Counted from the stretch's first letter, positions 36,612-45,932 are shown. The stretch: DNA of 64,000 bases from Bifidobacterium breve (GCA_945861935.1 CAMAVU010000003.1:1-64000); one strand, 5' to 3'. The notes: generated from the sequence alone by a model not told the origin. A program made the numbers and translations.

Positions 36612-37019
36612 TCAGGCGGGGTCGGACGCCTGCGCCACGTGACGCACGCGCCAGACGGGCTGGTAGCCCTCGACGTCCTGGATCTCGGCGTGGGACAGAC
36701 GGCGGGCGTCCTGGGCGTCGGCGGCCCACACCTCGATGGCATGGACATCGCGGCGCTCGAAGAAGTCGTCCACCGGCTCCCACACGGCATACACCACGCG
36801 GTACCGATGAGTGCCAGGGGCCTGCGGGGTGAGAGGCTTCAGCACACCGAGCGACCATGAGCCCCCACCGGACTCCCGCGTCTCCAGATGGCGTCTGGCC
36901 GCAGTGCGTGCGCCAGCCAGATCCGGCGCCTCGAACACCACGCGACCCGCGACGCGCGGGCGCCGCGCACCGGGTGGCCGGCGCAGCAGGGTGATCTCCC
37001 AAGAGGGGGCGGTACCCAT
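36612..37019 (-). CDS. Hypothetical protein upstream of aldehyde dehydrogenase
   Basis: 135 aa from ATG at 37019. The sequence is soluble alpha/beta with basic N-terminal stretches (LLRRPPGARRPR) and two short motifs, RVVYAVWEPVDDFF and VHAIEVWAADAQDARR, suggesting a small barrel or ferredoxin-like fold. No family was recognised. It lies 5 bp before the aldehyde dehydrogenase start and is the first gene of that short operon. Confidence 0.6.
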   Translation of the reverse strand: MGTAPSWEITLLRRPPGARRPRVAGRVVFEAPDLAGARTAARRHLETRESGGGSWSLGVLKPLTPQAPGTHRYRVVYAVWEPVDDFFERRDVHAIEVWAADAQDARRLSHAEIQDVEGYQPVWRVRHVAQASDPA

Positions 37020-37358
37020 GGACGCGGGACCATACCCATACCCCGATGCAATTGGCCTGACTTGACGAATATAGTTCTTATGTTCGTGGTGATCCCGCAC
37101 CGCGGCAGCGGGGCACGCGCCCAACCTGCCCGGCTAGGGTCGCCGCGCCCCGACTCAGGAGTGAGCATGGCGCGGCGTCCCACCACATTTGTCCACAGGG
37201 CTCAGTCCTCCCCGACCGGGACCACGGTGGTGGCCGCAATCGGCCCCGGTGCGGACGCCACGCCCCGATCAGGACGGAGCCCGGCGCGTCGTCCCACGGC
37301 ATCTCTCCACAGGCCTCAGCCCTGTGGATAAATGCGGTGGCGTACCCCGGGTGAGCAC
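37020..37358. other. Intergenic region with direct repeats and DnaA-box sequences
   Basis: 339 bp between divergent genes. A relatively AT-rich patch (37040-37085) contains TTGACG (37062-37067). Two 36-nt direct repeats (37170-37205 and 37284-37319) match at 30 positions. Within the first is TTGTCCACA (37189-37197) and just after the second is TGTGGATAA (37323-37331), i.e. TTATCCACA on the minus strand. Both match DnaA-box consensus forms. No dnaA, dnaN or gyrase gene is nearby, so a true origin is unlikely. The sites may titrate or recruit DnaA, or be chance. Confidence 0.5.
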
Positions 37359-38348
37359 ATGCCTCTGATCGGATCGGATGCGGTGGCGGTGGCGGCGGCC
37401 TCGGATGCGCTCGCGGCGGGCCGCCTCGTGGCGTTCCCCACCGAGACCGTTTACGGGCTCGCTGCAAGCGTTCTGGACATCGCTGCGGTCGGCCGCGTGT
37501 TCGAGGCCAAGGGCCGGCCCTCCGACCATCCCCTGATCTGCCACATCGCATCCGCCGACGGGCTCGCAGCGCTCGTGGACGAGGTGACTCCCGCCGCACG
37601 GGCCCTGGCAGCCGCGTTCTGGCCCGGGCCCCTTACGCTGGTCATGCACCGGTCCCCGTCGGTGCCCGACGCGGTGACGGGCGGTCTCGACACCGTGGCC
37701 GTGCGCGTGCCGGCCCACCCCCTGGCCCTCGCTCTGCTCAGGCGGTTCGGCGGGCCCGTGGCGGCGCCGTCGGCCAACCGGTTCGGGCGCCCCTCCCCCA
37801 CGTGCGCTGCCGATGTCGTGGACGAACTCGGTGACGCCGTGGCCGTGCTACTCGACGGCGGCCCGTGCGCGATCGGCATCGAGTCCACCGTGCTCGACCT
37901 CACGTCGGACCCCGTGCAGGTGCTGCGGCCCGGGCGGATTTCGGCCGAACAGGTGGCCCAGGTGATCGGGCGCGCCGTCAGCGCCACCGCGACCGGCCCG
38001 GCACGGGCACCGGGCATGCTCGATGCGCACTATGCGCCGGGGGCCCGGGTGGAGGTGGTCGCCGCATCCGATGTGCCCACGCGGGCCGATGCGCTGGCAG
38101 GGCAGGGCATCCGCATCGCCGTACTCGCGCCCGGTGAGGTCTCCCCCCTCCCTGCGGGTGCCCTCGTGCTCGGCCCCCTCGGGTCCCCGGACGACTACGC
38201 CGCGCGGCTGTATGGCGCGTTCCGGCAGGCCGACGCAGCGGGAGTCGCGGTGATCCTGGCGGTGCCCCCACCGGCCGAGGGAATCGGCGTCGCAGTGCGC
38301 GACCGCCTGGCGCGCGCGGCGGCGGGGTCGTCGCGGCGCACCGGATAG
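37359..38348 (+). CDS. sua5: L-threonylcarbamoyladenylate synthase (Sua5/YwlC type)
   Basis: 329 aa from ATG at 37359; an in-frame ATG at 37332 would overlap the DnaA-box-like site and add nine residues. The YrdC domain shows GRLVAFPTETVYGL, KGRPSDHPL, AFWPGPLTLV, VAVRVPAHPLALALL, APSANRFGRPSPT and the STVLDLT motif. The linker GARAPGMLDAHYAP-like phrase (ARAPGMLDAHYAPGA) and a C-terminal Sua5 domain make it the long form. It makes threonylcarbamoyl-AMP from threonine, bicarbonate and ATP for t6A37 of tRNA. Partner tsaB/D/E genes are not here. Confidence 0.93.
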   Translation: MPLIGSDAVAVAAASDALAAGRLVAFPTETVYGLAASVLDIAAVGRVFEAKGRPSDHPLICHIASADGLAALVDEVTPAARALAAAFWPGPLTLVMHRSPSVPDAVTGGLDTVAVRVPAHPLALALLRRFGGPVAAPSANRFGRPSPTCAADVVDELGDAVAVLLDGGPCAIGIESTVLDLTSDPVQVLRPGRISAEQVAQVIGRAVSATATGPARAPGMLDAHYAPGARVEVVAASDVPTRADALAGQGIRIAVLAPGEVSPLPAGALVLGPLGSPDDYAARLYGAFRQADAAGVAVILAVPPPAEGIGVAVRDRLARAAAGSSRRTG

Positions 38349-38360
38349 GGCCGGCGCGGC

Positions 38361-39878
38361 CTAGTCGGGTGACACCGCCGCGGCACCGTGCCCGGTGCCT
38401 GTGAGGAAGGCCGCACCCAGCTTCTCCGACAGGGCGATGACCGCCAGGTGGGTGTTGGCCGATGGCACCCGCGGGATGACCGAGGCGTCCATGCACCACA
38501 CGCCACCCAGCCCGCGGATGCGGCCGTCGCCGTCGGTGACCGCCATGGGGTCTGTGTCGAGCCCCATGCGAAGCGACGCCACCGGGTGATGGAAGGTCTC
38601 CACCGTGCGTAACACGTGGTCGGGGTCGTCCAGGTTCGGCCACGGGTCCAGCACATCCGCCAGCGGGGCGGTGCGGGCCACGGCAAGCAGTTCGCGACCG
38701 GCGGCCACCGCCAGTTCCCGGTCGCCCGCATCCTCCATCCACCCCATCCGGAGGACGGGCTGGTCCATGGGGTCGGTGGACTGGATGTCCACACGCCCGG
38801 TGCGCCCGCGCGCGTCGGACACCTGCACGTTGAACTCGCTGATGCGATGTCCGCCGTCCACGAAGCCCACGTAGGGCATCACCTGGAAGAGGCGATCCTC
38901 GCCACCCACCTCGGCCTTCGATGTGAGGAGAGCCTGAATCCACGGGTACGGCCACTGCGGAATGGCACTGCCGATCCAGAACCGGTACGAGATCTTGGGG
39001 TGGTCCTGCATGCCGCGGCCCACGCCCGGGAGTTCGTGCACCACCCTGATGCCGTGCGGGGTGATCGCGTCGGCCGGCCCTACCCCTGAGCGCAGCAGCA
39101 CCGCCGGGCTCTGGTACGTGCCGAGGCACAGGATGACGTGATCGGCGTCGTAGGTGACGCGCTCGCCGGTGTCCTCGCGGATGGCCTCGAGCCCTGTGGC
39201 GCGGGTGCCGTCGAGCACCAGACGGTCAACGCGCACCCCCACCTCGAGGGTGAGGTTGTCGCGCGAGAGCGCCGGGTCGAGATAGTGGTCGGCCGGCGTC
39301 TGGCGCTTGCCGTCGCGCATGTTGAACGGGGTCGGCCCGATCCCGATGGCACCGGGCGCGTTGTGATCGTCCACCCAGTCGTGGCCCCGCGAGAGCGCCG
39401 CCTCGGCGAAGCGCTCGATGAGCGGGTACCAGGTGTCGCGCGGGTGGCGTGCGATGGGGATGGGCCCGTGGTCGCCGTGGTACGACGTGTCACCGAACTG
39501 CGTGTCGGTCTCGATGAACCGGAACCAGGGGAGCATGGTGGCCCAGTCGAGCCCCGGGGCAAATGCCGCCCAGTCGTCGTAGTGCTCGGGCAGGCCGCGG
39601 AGTGCGATGGCGCCGTTGGTGATGGACGACCCGCCCACCACCTGGCCGCGGGGCACGTGCACGCTGCGCGGCGACGCGCCGGCCTGCGCCTGAAAGCCCC
39701 AGTCGTGGGTCTCCTTGATGATGCGGTAGGCGTGCGACAGCGCATCGGGCCACTGCCCACGGTGGTAGTGGGGGCCACTCTCCAGCAGGACCACCTCAAT
39801 CCCCGGATCGGCCGACAGGCGCGCTGCCAGCACGCAGCCAGCGGTTCCCGCCCCTGCAATGACGACCCGCATGTGCAT
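38361..39878 (-). CDS. GMC-family FAD oxidoreductase (choline dehydrogenase-like)
   Basis: 505 aa. The N-terminal dinucleotide fold VVIAGAGTAGCVLAARLS, the GMC signature HVPRGQVVGGSSITNGAIALRG-type region and the second motif region with GTYQSPAVLLRSGVGP are clear. The C-terminal catalytic part has HHPVASLRMG and VPSANTHLAVIALSEKLG. It oxidises an alcohol with FAD, using an electron acceptor or O2. No signal peptide was found, so it is cytoplasmic. The upstream SDR gene ends 11 bp before it, on the same strand; together they suggest oxidation of an alcohol and a ketone/alcohol pair in one route. Confidence 0.92.
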   Translation of the reverse strand: MHMRVVIAGAGTAGCVLAARLSADPGIEVVLLESGPHYHRGQWPDALSHAYRIIKETHDWGFQAQAGASPRSVHVPRGQVVGGSSITNGAIALRGLPEHYDDWAAFAPGLDWATMLPWFRFIETDTQFGDTSYHGDHGPIPIARHPRDTWYPLIERFAEAALSRGHDWVDDHNAPGAIGIGPTPFNMRDGKRQTPADHYLDPALSRDNLTLEVGVRVDRLVLDGTRATGLEAIREDTGERVTYDADHVILCLGTYQSPAVLLRSGVGPADAITPHGIRVVHELPGVGRGMQDHPKISYRFWIGSAIPQWPYPWIQALLTSKAEVGGEDRLFQVMPYVGFVDGGHRISEFNVQVSDARGRTGRVDIQSTDPMDQPVLRMGWMEDAGDRELAVAAGRELLAVARTAPLADVLDPWPNLDDPDHVLRTVETFHHPVASLRMGLDTDPMAVTDGDGRIRGLGGVWCMDASVIPRVPSANTHLAVIALSEKLGAAFLTGTGHGAAAVSPD

Positions 39879-39888
39879 CCCCCCGGCG

Positions 39889-40650
39889 CTAGGCGGCGGC
39901 CAGTCGCCCGCCGTCGATGAGCATGACCTGCCCCGTCATGAACCCCGCGGCATCCGACAGCAGGAACACAATCGGCCACGCCGTCTCGTCCACCGTGCCG
40001 ACCCGGCCGATGGCCGTCTTCGCCACGAACTTCTCGGCCAGCACGGGATTGGTGTCCATCAGCTGCTGCACCATCTCGGTCGTGATCGTCCCCGGGGCGA
40101 TGGAGTTGACGCAGACGCCCTGACGCCCGTACTCCACCGCCATGGTGCGCGTCATGGCATCGAGCCCGGCCTTGGTGGCGTTGTAGGCCACCAGGTTGGG
40201 CAGGCCGGCGAATGCCGCGATGGATGAGAGGTTCACCACACGTCCGCCCTTCCCGGCGGCGATCATCGCCGGGATCGCGGCGCGCGCGAAGGCAGCCGCG
40301 GCGCGGAGGTTCACCCGCAGGATCTCATCCCACTGTTCGTCGGTCGTGTCGACGGTCGGCGAATACGCAGGCGAGATCCCGGCGTTGTTCACAAGGCCCC
40401 AGATGTCGCCCAGCTCGGCCGCAGCCGCGACCGCCCGGGCCGGCACCTCGGGGTCCTCGACCGCACCCACCACCACGCGACTCGGGCCCGGCAGCGACGC
40501 GGCGACCGCGGCGAGGTCGTCGGCGGAGCGAGCGACCAGCACCACGCTGCCCCCCGACTCCGACACGGCGATGGCCGTGCCCTTGCCGATGCCCCGGGAG
40601 GCGCCCGTCACGATGACCACACGACCGTCGAGCCTGAATGGGTTCGCCAT
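39889..40650 (-). CDS. SDR-family oxidoreductase (FabG-like)
   Basis: 253 aa from ATG at 40650. The cofactor loop TGASRGIG (15-22), NNAG (88-91), the catalytic Ser143 in LSSIAAF, and Tyr156-x3-Lys160 in AYNATKAG are intact. The C-terminus MTGQVMLIDGG is typical. It interconverts a hydroxyl and a keto group with NAD(P)(H). It is the first gene before the GMC oxidoreductase. A 145-bp gap separates it from the divergent acyl-CoA dehydrogenase. Confidence 0.94.
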   Translation of the reverse strand: MANPFRLDGRVVIVTGASRGIGKGTAIAVSESGGSVVLVARSADDLAAVAASLPGPSRVVVGAVEDPEVPARAVAAAAELGDIWGLVNNAGISPAYSPTVDTTDEQWDEILRVNLRAAAAFARAAIPAMIAAGKGGRVVNLSSIAAFAGLPNLVAYNATKAGLDAMTRTMAVEYGRQGVCVNSIAPGTITTEMVQQLMDTNPVLAEKFVAKTAIGRVGTVDETAWPIVFLLSDAAGFMTGQVMLIDGGRLAAA

Positions 40651-40795
40651 GGGACAAGGGTACCCAGCGCCGGGGGCGCAGCGGTCACCCACGCGGCCGG
40701 GGGCACCTGTCCCTGTCGTTCCGCCCCCGCAGGACCTCACAAACCGTTCTACGATGCCGCAGGCCTGAGGACCCGACCCCGGAGGCAGGAGCACG

Positions 40796-41938
40796 ATGCT
40801 GAGTTACGCGTTCACCGAGGAGCAGGAGGACATCCGCGCGATGGTGCGCGAGTTCGCCGAGGCGGAGATCGCACCGCTCGTCGAAGCCGCCGAGCGCGAG
40901 GAGAAGTTCCCCGTTGAGATCATGCCGAAGCTCGGGGAGCTGGGGCTGCTCGGCATCGTTTTCCCCGAGGAGTACGGCGGGATCGGCGAGAACAAGATCA
41001 CCGAGTGCATCTTCGTCGAGGAGATGACCAAGGTCTGCGCCGGCATCACCGCGTCGGTGAACGCCCACGCCGACCTGGCGTCGTTCCCGATCCTCAAGTT
41101 CGGCACCGAGGAACAGAGGGTCCGCTACCTGCCCCGGGCCATCGCCGGCGAGATCATCGGTGCATACGCCATCACCGAGCCCAACACCGGCTCCGACGCC
41201 GCAGGCCTGCTCAGCCGTGCCGAGAAGAAGGGCGACCGCTACGTCATCAACGGCCGCAAGAACTTCATCACCAACGGCACCATCTGCGACTTCTGCCTGG
41301 TGGCCGCGTACACCGACAAGGACAAGCGGGGCGAGGGCATCTCGGTCTTCATCGTCGACCGCGACACGCCCGGCTTCGAGGTGACCCGCAAACTCGAGAA
41401 GATGGGGCACCGCTCATCCGACACCGCCGAGTTGGTGTTCGAGGACTGCGAGGTCCCCGAGGATGCACTCCTCGGCGGCAAGGAGGGTTCCTTCGGTGCC
41501 CTCATGGAGGCGCTCATCACCGGCCGGGTCTCTCACGGGGTGAAGTCGGCAGCCATCGCCGAGGCCGCGCTGGACCACGCCATCAAGTACGCCAAGGAGC
41601 GCGAGGCGTTCGGCCGGCCGCTCACCAAGTTCCAGGCCCTGAGCTTCAAGTTGGCAACCATGGCCACGAAGGTGGAGGCCGCGAAGGCACTGGCCTACAA
41701 GGCGGCATGGCTCTACGCGGAGGGGAAGCCGTGCGTCAAGGAGGCCTCGATGGCCAAGTACTTCTCGGCCGAGGTCGCCGACGAGGTCACCCGTGACGCC
41801 GTGCAGATCCACGGTGGCTACGGCTACATCGTGGAGTACCCGGTCGAGCGCCTGTACCGCGACGCAAAGCTGGCCTCCATCACCGAGGGCACGTCCGAGA
41901 TCCAGCAGTTGATCATCAGCCGGCAACTCGGCCTGTAG
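40796..41938 (+). CDS. Acyl-CoA dehydrogenase
   Basis: 380 aa with GGAGG before the ATG. The family order is complete: an N-terminal helical domain, the AYAITEPNTGSDAA FAD segment, the middle beta domain and the C-terminal IHGGYGYIVEYPVERLYRDAK motif. The catalytic glutamate is E364 in ITEGTSEIQ. It removes two hydrogens from an acyl-CoA to form the 2,3-enoyl-CoA, passing electrons to ETF. It is monocistronic, followed by a strong hairpin. Confidence 0.95.
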   Translation: MLSYAFTEEQEDIRAMVREFAEAEIAPLVEAAEREEKFPVEIMPKLGELGLLGIVFPEEYGGIGENKITECIFVEEMTKVCAGITASVNAHADLASFPILKFGTEEQRVRYLPRAIAGEIIGAYAITEPNTGSDAAGLLSRAEKKGDRYVINGRKNFITNGTICDFCLVAAYTDKDKRGEGISVFIVDRDTPGFEVTRKLEKMGHRSSDTAELVFEDCEVPEDALLGGKEGSFGALMEALITGRVSHGVKSAAIAEAALDHAIKYAKEREAFGRPLTKFQALSFKLATMATKVEAAKALAYKAAWLYAEGKPCVKEASMAKYFSAEVADEVTRDAVQIHGGYGYIVEYPVERLYRDAKLASITEGTSEIQQLIISRQLGL

Positions 41939-41962
41939 CACCCACGGGGAATCAGGAGATCT

Positions 41963-41997
41963 GGCGAAGGGCCCGGACCTCGTCCGGGCCCTTCGCC
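41963..41997. terminator. Perfect 16-bp stem-loop terminator between convergent genes
   Basis: The left arm 41963-41978 (GGCGAAGGGCCCGGAC) pairs exactly with 41982-41997 over a 3-nt loop. It lies 25 bp after the acyl-CoA dehydrogenase stop and 8 bp before the end of the convergent DUF4239 gene, so it can serve both. There is no long T-run. Its arm CGAAGGGCCCGG is shared with the hairpin at 45.94 kb. Confidence 0.75.
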
Positions 41998-42004
41998 GAT
42001 CAGG

Positions 42005-42826
42005 TCACGGGCACGGGCGGTCCACCGCCGGGTCGGGTGCCGAGGCGATGACGCCGGCAAGGGCTCGTTCCATGGCCACCGGCTGAATCACCGGCAAGGG
42101 CGGGTCGCTGGAGAACGGACGGTCGAGCGCGCCGATCAGGATGAGCGTGAACGCGATGAGCAGGGCCGTGCCACCCGTGATGAGCATCTGCAGGTACCAG
42201 TTCTCATCCGCCAGCAGGATCGCACTCAGCGCGATGAAGATGGCGCCGCCGATCACCAGCATCACCCAGAAGAGCAGGGGCAACTGCTGTGCCTGGTCAA
42301 GCCGATCGGCCCGGGCCTGGCTCAGCGCCTCGGACTCCTCGATCAACGCACCCAGCGTGGCATCGCGCACCTCCACACCGGGAGAGGCGATGCGCTGGAT
42401 CGTCTGCGGAATGCGATTTGCGGAGGCATCCACGTAGGGGCTGCCGCCGAGGACGCCGCCCCCGGACCCGTCGGTGGCTGCCGTCCAGTCGTAGCGGATG
42501 ACATCACGGGCGTAACAGACCAGTTGGTGATCGAGGTCATCGCGCAACACGGCCGGGACCTGCAGGGCGGTGCGCGACAGCGCCGTCACGGCCTGGGCCT
42601 CGGTGGTGGCCGCCACCTTGGCGTCCTGATAGGTGCCGAGCGCAGCCACGAGCACGAACCCGATGATGATCGAGTAGCCGAACGAGAGATCGTTGGGACG
42701 CTCGCTGGTATGCCCGGGGTGTCGCACCAGGGGCCGGTTGACGGCCTGCTGGCGCGCGAAGATGCACGCGCCCGCGGCGAAACCCACCGTGGACACGAGG
42801 ATCACGACAGCGGTGAGGATGTTCAC
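42005..42826 (-). CDS. DUF4239 membrane protein
   Basis: 273 aa. Helices are seen at about 3-24 and 50-66, then a cytoplasmic or periplasmic helical segment (70-180), then two closely spaced helices (about 185-208 and 216-238) and a proline-rich tail. The pattern matches DUF4239, membrane proteins related in outline to bestrophin-like channels, with no established reaction. Its start overlaps the stop of the binding-lipoprotein gene (ATGA). A paired role is likely but unidentified. Confidence 0.8.
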   Translation of the reverse strand: MNILTAVVILVSTVGFAAGACIFARQQAVNRPLVRHPGHTSERPNDLSFGYSIIIGFVLVAALGTYQDAKVAATTEAQAVTALSRTALQVPAVLRDDLDHQLVCYARDVIRYDWTAATDGSGGGVLGGSPYVDASANRIPQTIQRIASPGVEVRDATLGALIEESEALSQARADRLDQAQQLPLLFWVMLVIGGAIFIALSAILLADENWYLQMLITGGTALLIAFTLILIGALDRPFSSDPPLPVIQPVAMERALAGVIASAPDPAVDRPCP

Positions 42827-44133
42827 CCAACAGCCTCCGTGTCGATGACCTGACCGCGGACCAGTTCACGGTTCTCCACGCGGTAGGCGCCGTACAGCGA
42901 GTTCTGAGTGTCTCCATGCACGTCAATGGAATAGGTGCCCACCACCGATCCGCGATCGTGGGTGTGAAGCAGGGCCCTCGTCACCGCCGCCCGCTGCTGC
43001 GTCACGGTCTGGCGGCTCAGCGAGGCGTCGTCGGGCAGCGCCTCCGCGATCGACGACAGCAACAGGGCCATTGCCTCGTAGCCGTACAACGCGGTGGGCG
43101 TGGGCCTGCGGCCGAGTCTCACGCGCAGCCGCTCGAATACCTCCACGCCCATCGGCCCGTAGTACGCGATCGGCAGGAGGTAACTGGTGATGTAGACGCG
43201 GCGTTCCACGGTCGGCAGGAGATTGGCGTACACACCGCGCAGGGCCATGCTGTCGGGGCCGAAGATGAGGAGGCGGTCATTCGCGAGGGCGGCCGCCTCC
43301 GTGACTGCCACCGATGCCGTGGTGCTGTTCGCGGCAATCAGGATCGCCGGAGTGCGGCGGGTGTCCGACAGGGCCAGAGCCGCCGCGCGCCCCACCCGCC
43401 GGGCATCCCCATCGCCCGTGATCGTCATCGTGCCCCGCACCCTGATCCCTGCGCGGGTGGCATCGTGCGCCACCCCCGCCGTCAGGCCCGCTCCGTAGAG
43501 CTGGGTGTCGTGGATGAGGATGATCTCGCCGACCCCCTCCTTCTTCAGATAGGCCGTAAGCGCCACCGCCTGGCGGGCATCGTTCGGGACGATGCGCACC
43601 ATGGTGGGGTTGCCCGTCGGAGCCGCGTCCGGTGGCATGCCCGGCTGGCCGTCGGCACGGCGCGTGAGACCCACAGCGGTTGCCGCGATAGCCAGAACCG
43701 GCAGTGACGCGCGGTTTGTGATGGGCGCCATCGCCATGGATCCCGACGACGTCATGGTGCCGATGATGCCGATGGACGCCGGGTCGGCCACCACCTCCGT
43801 CGCCACCGCCTTGGTGCGAGCGGGGTCGGCGTCGCCGTCGGCGCCGGAGTCGTCATCGACGGCGAGGTTCACGCGCACCGCGCCCTGATCCTGACCGTGC
43901 TCCTCGAGTGCGAGACGCATGGCAGCGACGACGTCCTTCGTGTCGTCACCATCCATGCCCATCGGAAGGATCGAATGCACCACGCGCACCGGACGATCGC
44001 CCGCGGCGGCGTCACCGGGGCCGGGGGCCGTCGTGGGCTGTCGCAGATCGGAGCCGCCACAGCCCACGACGGCAACGGCAGTCAGAACCAGCACTGCGGT
44101 TGCCCGGACGGCGGTGCGCAGGGAAGCGCTCAT
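42823..44133 (-). CDS. Lipoprotein, type I periplasmic binding protein (branched-chain amino acid-like)
   Basis: 436 aa from ATG at 44133. A lipoprotein signal peptide ends at the lipobox VVGC (about residue 25). The two-lobe fold of type I binding proteins follows: SILPMGMDGDDTKDVVAAMRLAL, IGIIGTMTSSGSMAMAPI, VRIVPNDARQAVALTAYL and YGYEAMALLLSSI. Such proteins capture ligands for ABC importers or sensors. No ABC permease or ATPase is adjacent; instead it is coupled to the DUF4239 gene. The ligand is unknown. Confidence 0.87.
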   Translation of the reverse strand: MSASLRTAVRATAVLVLTAVAVVGCGGSDLRQPTTAPGPGDAAAGDRPVRVVHSILPMGMDGDDTKDVVAAMRLALEEHGQDQGAVRVNLAVDDDSGADGDADPARTKAVATEVVADPASIGIIGTMTSSGSMAMAPITNRASLPVLAIAATAVGLTRRADGQPGMPPDAAPTGNPTMVRIVPNDARQAVALTAYLKKEGVGEIILIHDTQLYGAGLTAGVAHDATRAGIRVRGTMTITGDGDARRVGRAAALALSDTRRTPAILIAANSTTASVAVTEAAALANDRLLIFGPDSMALRGVYANLLPTVERRVYITSYLLPIAYYGPMGVEVFERLRVRLGRRPTPTALYGYEAMALLLSSIAEALPDDASLSRQTVTQQRAAVTRALLHTHDRGSVVGTYSIDVHGDTQNSLYGAYRVENRELVRGQVIDTEAVG

Positions 44134-44202
44134 CGCTCTCCGAACGCGCGGGGGATCAGCCGGCATCGGCCCGCGGGGCGGCGGGCCGATGCCACGCCGC
44201 GA

Positions 44203-44655
44203 TCATCCGTTGCGCTGGATCAGCATGTTCCAGACGCCGCGCTGCACGACCTTGTCCTCCTGATTGAGGACCTCGATCTCGTACTTGCACCAGCCGGCCT
44301 TCGGGTTCTTCTCGTTCTCGGCCTTCTCGCCGATGGTCCGCTTGACGCGGAGAGTGTCACCGATGAACACCGGGGCGCGGAACTGCCAGGAGTCCAGACC
44401 CACGAAGGCGGCCGTGGCGATCTTCGGCTCCATCTTCTCGACCTGCAGGCCCGTTGCGATGGACGTGACCAGCATGCCGTGCGCAACGCGCTGACCGAAA
44501 ACGGAGTCCTTCGCACCGACATCGTCGATGTGGAACCAGTTGAAGTCGCCCGACACGCCGCAGAAGTTGACGATGTCGGCCTCCGTCACCGTACGGCGCA
44601 GCGACTCGGCGGTGTCGCCGGGGTTCAACTGCTCCCAGAAAAGACGCTCAGCCAC
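44203..44655 (-). CDS. MaoC-like dehydratase ((R)-enoyl-CoA hydratase family)
   Basis: 150 aa from GTG at 44655 with GAGGAG five bases upstream. The frame is open much further, but that region holds the promoter and the divergent gene. The hot-dog hydratase motif GDFNWFHIDDVGAKDSVFGQRVAHG supplies the Asp and His of the active site. It hydrates enoyl-CoA (or dehydrates 3-hydroxyacyl-CoA). It is divergent from the alcohol dehydrogenase gene across 162 bp. Confidence 0.9.
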   Translation of the reverse strand: MAERLFWEQLNPGDTAESLRRTVTEADIVNFCGVSGDFNWFHIDDVGAKDSVFGQRVAHGMLVTSIATGLQVEKMEPKIATAAFVGLDSWQFRAPVFIGDTLRVKRTIGEKAENEKNPKAGWCKYEIEVLNQEDKVVQRGVWNMLIQRNG

Positions 44656-44817
44656 AGAAACTCCTCGGAAATCGTTGGGGCGCCCGATGTCACGGGCGCC
44701 AAAGACGCGCGGGAGCATAACGGGGGAACGCCACCGACAGGCGGCTCTTCCGGGGACCGCCCGGGGGTAAAGTCGAACCACTCCCCGTTCACCGGGACCT
44801 GCGGAAGGGCGGCATGC

Positions 44818-45900
44818 ATGAAGGGAATCGTCTTCGAGGGCAACGGCACGATGACGGTTGCGACCGTCCCCGACCCCACCATCATGGGCCCGGGCGATGC
44901 CATCGTCCGGGTCACCAAGGCCGGGATCTGTGGATCCGACCTGCACATCCTCAACCATGGCGAGGCCTTCGGCTTCGAGCACGGATGCCGGATCGGGCAT
45001 GAGTTCGTGGGCGTCGTGGAAGAGGTGGGTGCCGCCGTCCGCACCATCACGGTAGGCGACAAGGTGTGCGCGCCCTTCTGGATCTCGTGCGGTGAATGCC
45101 ACTTCTGCACGAAGGGCCTTCACACCTCATGCCTCATCGGCGGCTCCTTCGGGTTCCAGACGTTCTGGCCCGTCGAGGGTCCCGTGCAGGGCGGCCAGTC
45201 AGAGTTCGTGCGCGTCCCCATGGCCGACGGAACGCTTGACAGGGTCCCCGAGTCGCTGGCAGCCGACTCGCACGATCACACGGTGCTCCCGATGACCGAC
45301 GTCCTGCCCACCGCGTACCACGCAGTGCGGTGCGCCGACGTGCGGCCCGGCGACAACGTGGTCGTCGTCGGTGACGGCGCGGTGGGCCTGCTGGCCGCCC
45401 ACGCCTGCACCCTCTTCGACCCGAACTCGGTGATCCTGTGCGGCCACCACCCCGACCGCCTGAAGATCGGCGCGCATCTGGGCGCCACGCACACCGTGGA
45501 CACCCGTGCCGACGGGGCGGAGCACACCATTGCCACGCTCTCGGACGGCTTCGGTGCCGACCGCATCATCCTCGCTATTGCGAGCCCCGAGACGATGAGC
45601 TTCGCCATGGAGCAGATCCAGCCCGGTGGCACCATCTCATGGGTCGGGATGGAGGTCTTCCTTGGGGCCCCGGTCATTCCGTGGGACCAGGCTTTCCTGA
45701 AGAACATCACCATCAGCGGAGGCGTGGCTCCGGTCAAGCACTACCTGCCCGAACTGTGGCCGCTGCTCGAGTCCGGCCGCCTCGACCCCTCCCCGGTCCT
45801 CACCCACGACCTCCCGCTGTCAGAGGGCACCGAGGGCTATGCGGTCATGTCGTCCCGCCAGGAGGGGTCCGTGAAGGTGGCGCTCAGCCCCGGCGCGTAG
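44818..45900 (+). CDS. Zinc-dependent alcohol dehydrogenase (MDR family)
   Basis: 360 aa from ATG at 44818. Catalytic zinc residues C38 and H61-E62 (GHEFVG) are present, and the structural zinc cysteines are C91, C94, C97 and C105. A Rossmann fold follows with VVGDGAVGLLA. It oxidises alcohols or reduces ketones with NAD(P)(H). The His/Glu-rich HDHTVLPMTDVLPTAYHAV segment is the usual substrate-side helix. It is followed by a strong hairpin. Confidence 0.93.
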   Translation: MKGIVFEGNGTMTVATVPDPTIMGPGDAIVRVTKAGICGSDLHILNHGEAFGFEHGCRIGHEFVGVVEEVGAAVRTITVGDKVCAPFWISCGECHFCTKGLHTSCLIGGSFGFQTFWPVEGPVQGGQSEFVRVPMADGTLDRVPESLAADSHDHTVLPMTDVLPTAYHAVRCADVRPGDNVVVVGDGAVGLLAAHACTLFDPNSVILCGHHPDRLKIGAHLGATHTVDTRADGAEHTIATLSDGFGADRIILAIASPETMSFAMEQIQPGGTISWVGMEVFLGAPVIPWDQAFLKNITISGGVAPVKHYLPELWPLLESGRLDPSPVLTHDLPLSEGTEGYAVMSSRQEGSVKVALSPGA

Positions 45901-45932
45901 ACGCGACGGGAGGACTGGGGCCCATCACACGA

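Noticed and set aside
37020-37358. Chromosomal origin of replication
   Set aside because: Only two full DnaA boxes and no dnaA, dnaN, recF or gyr gene; kept only as a DnaA-box finding.
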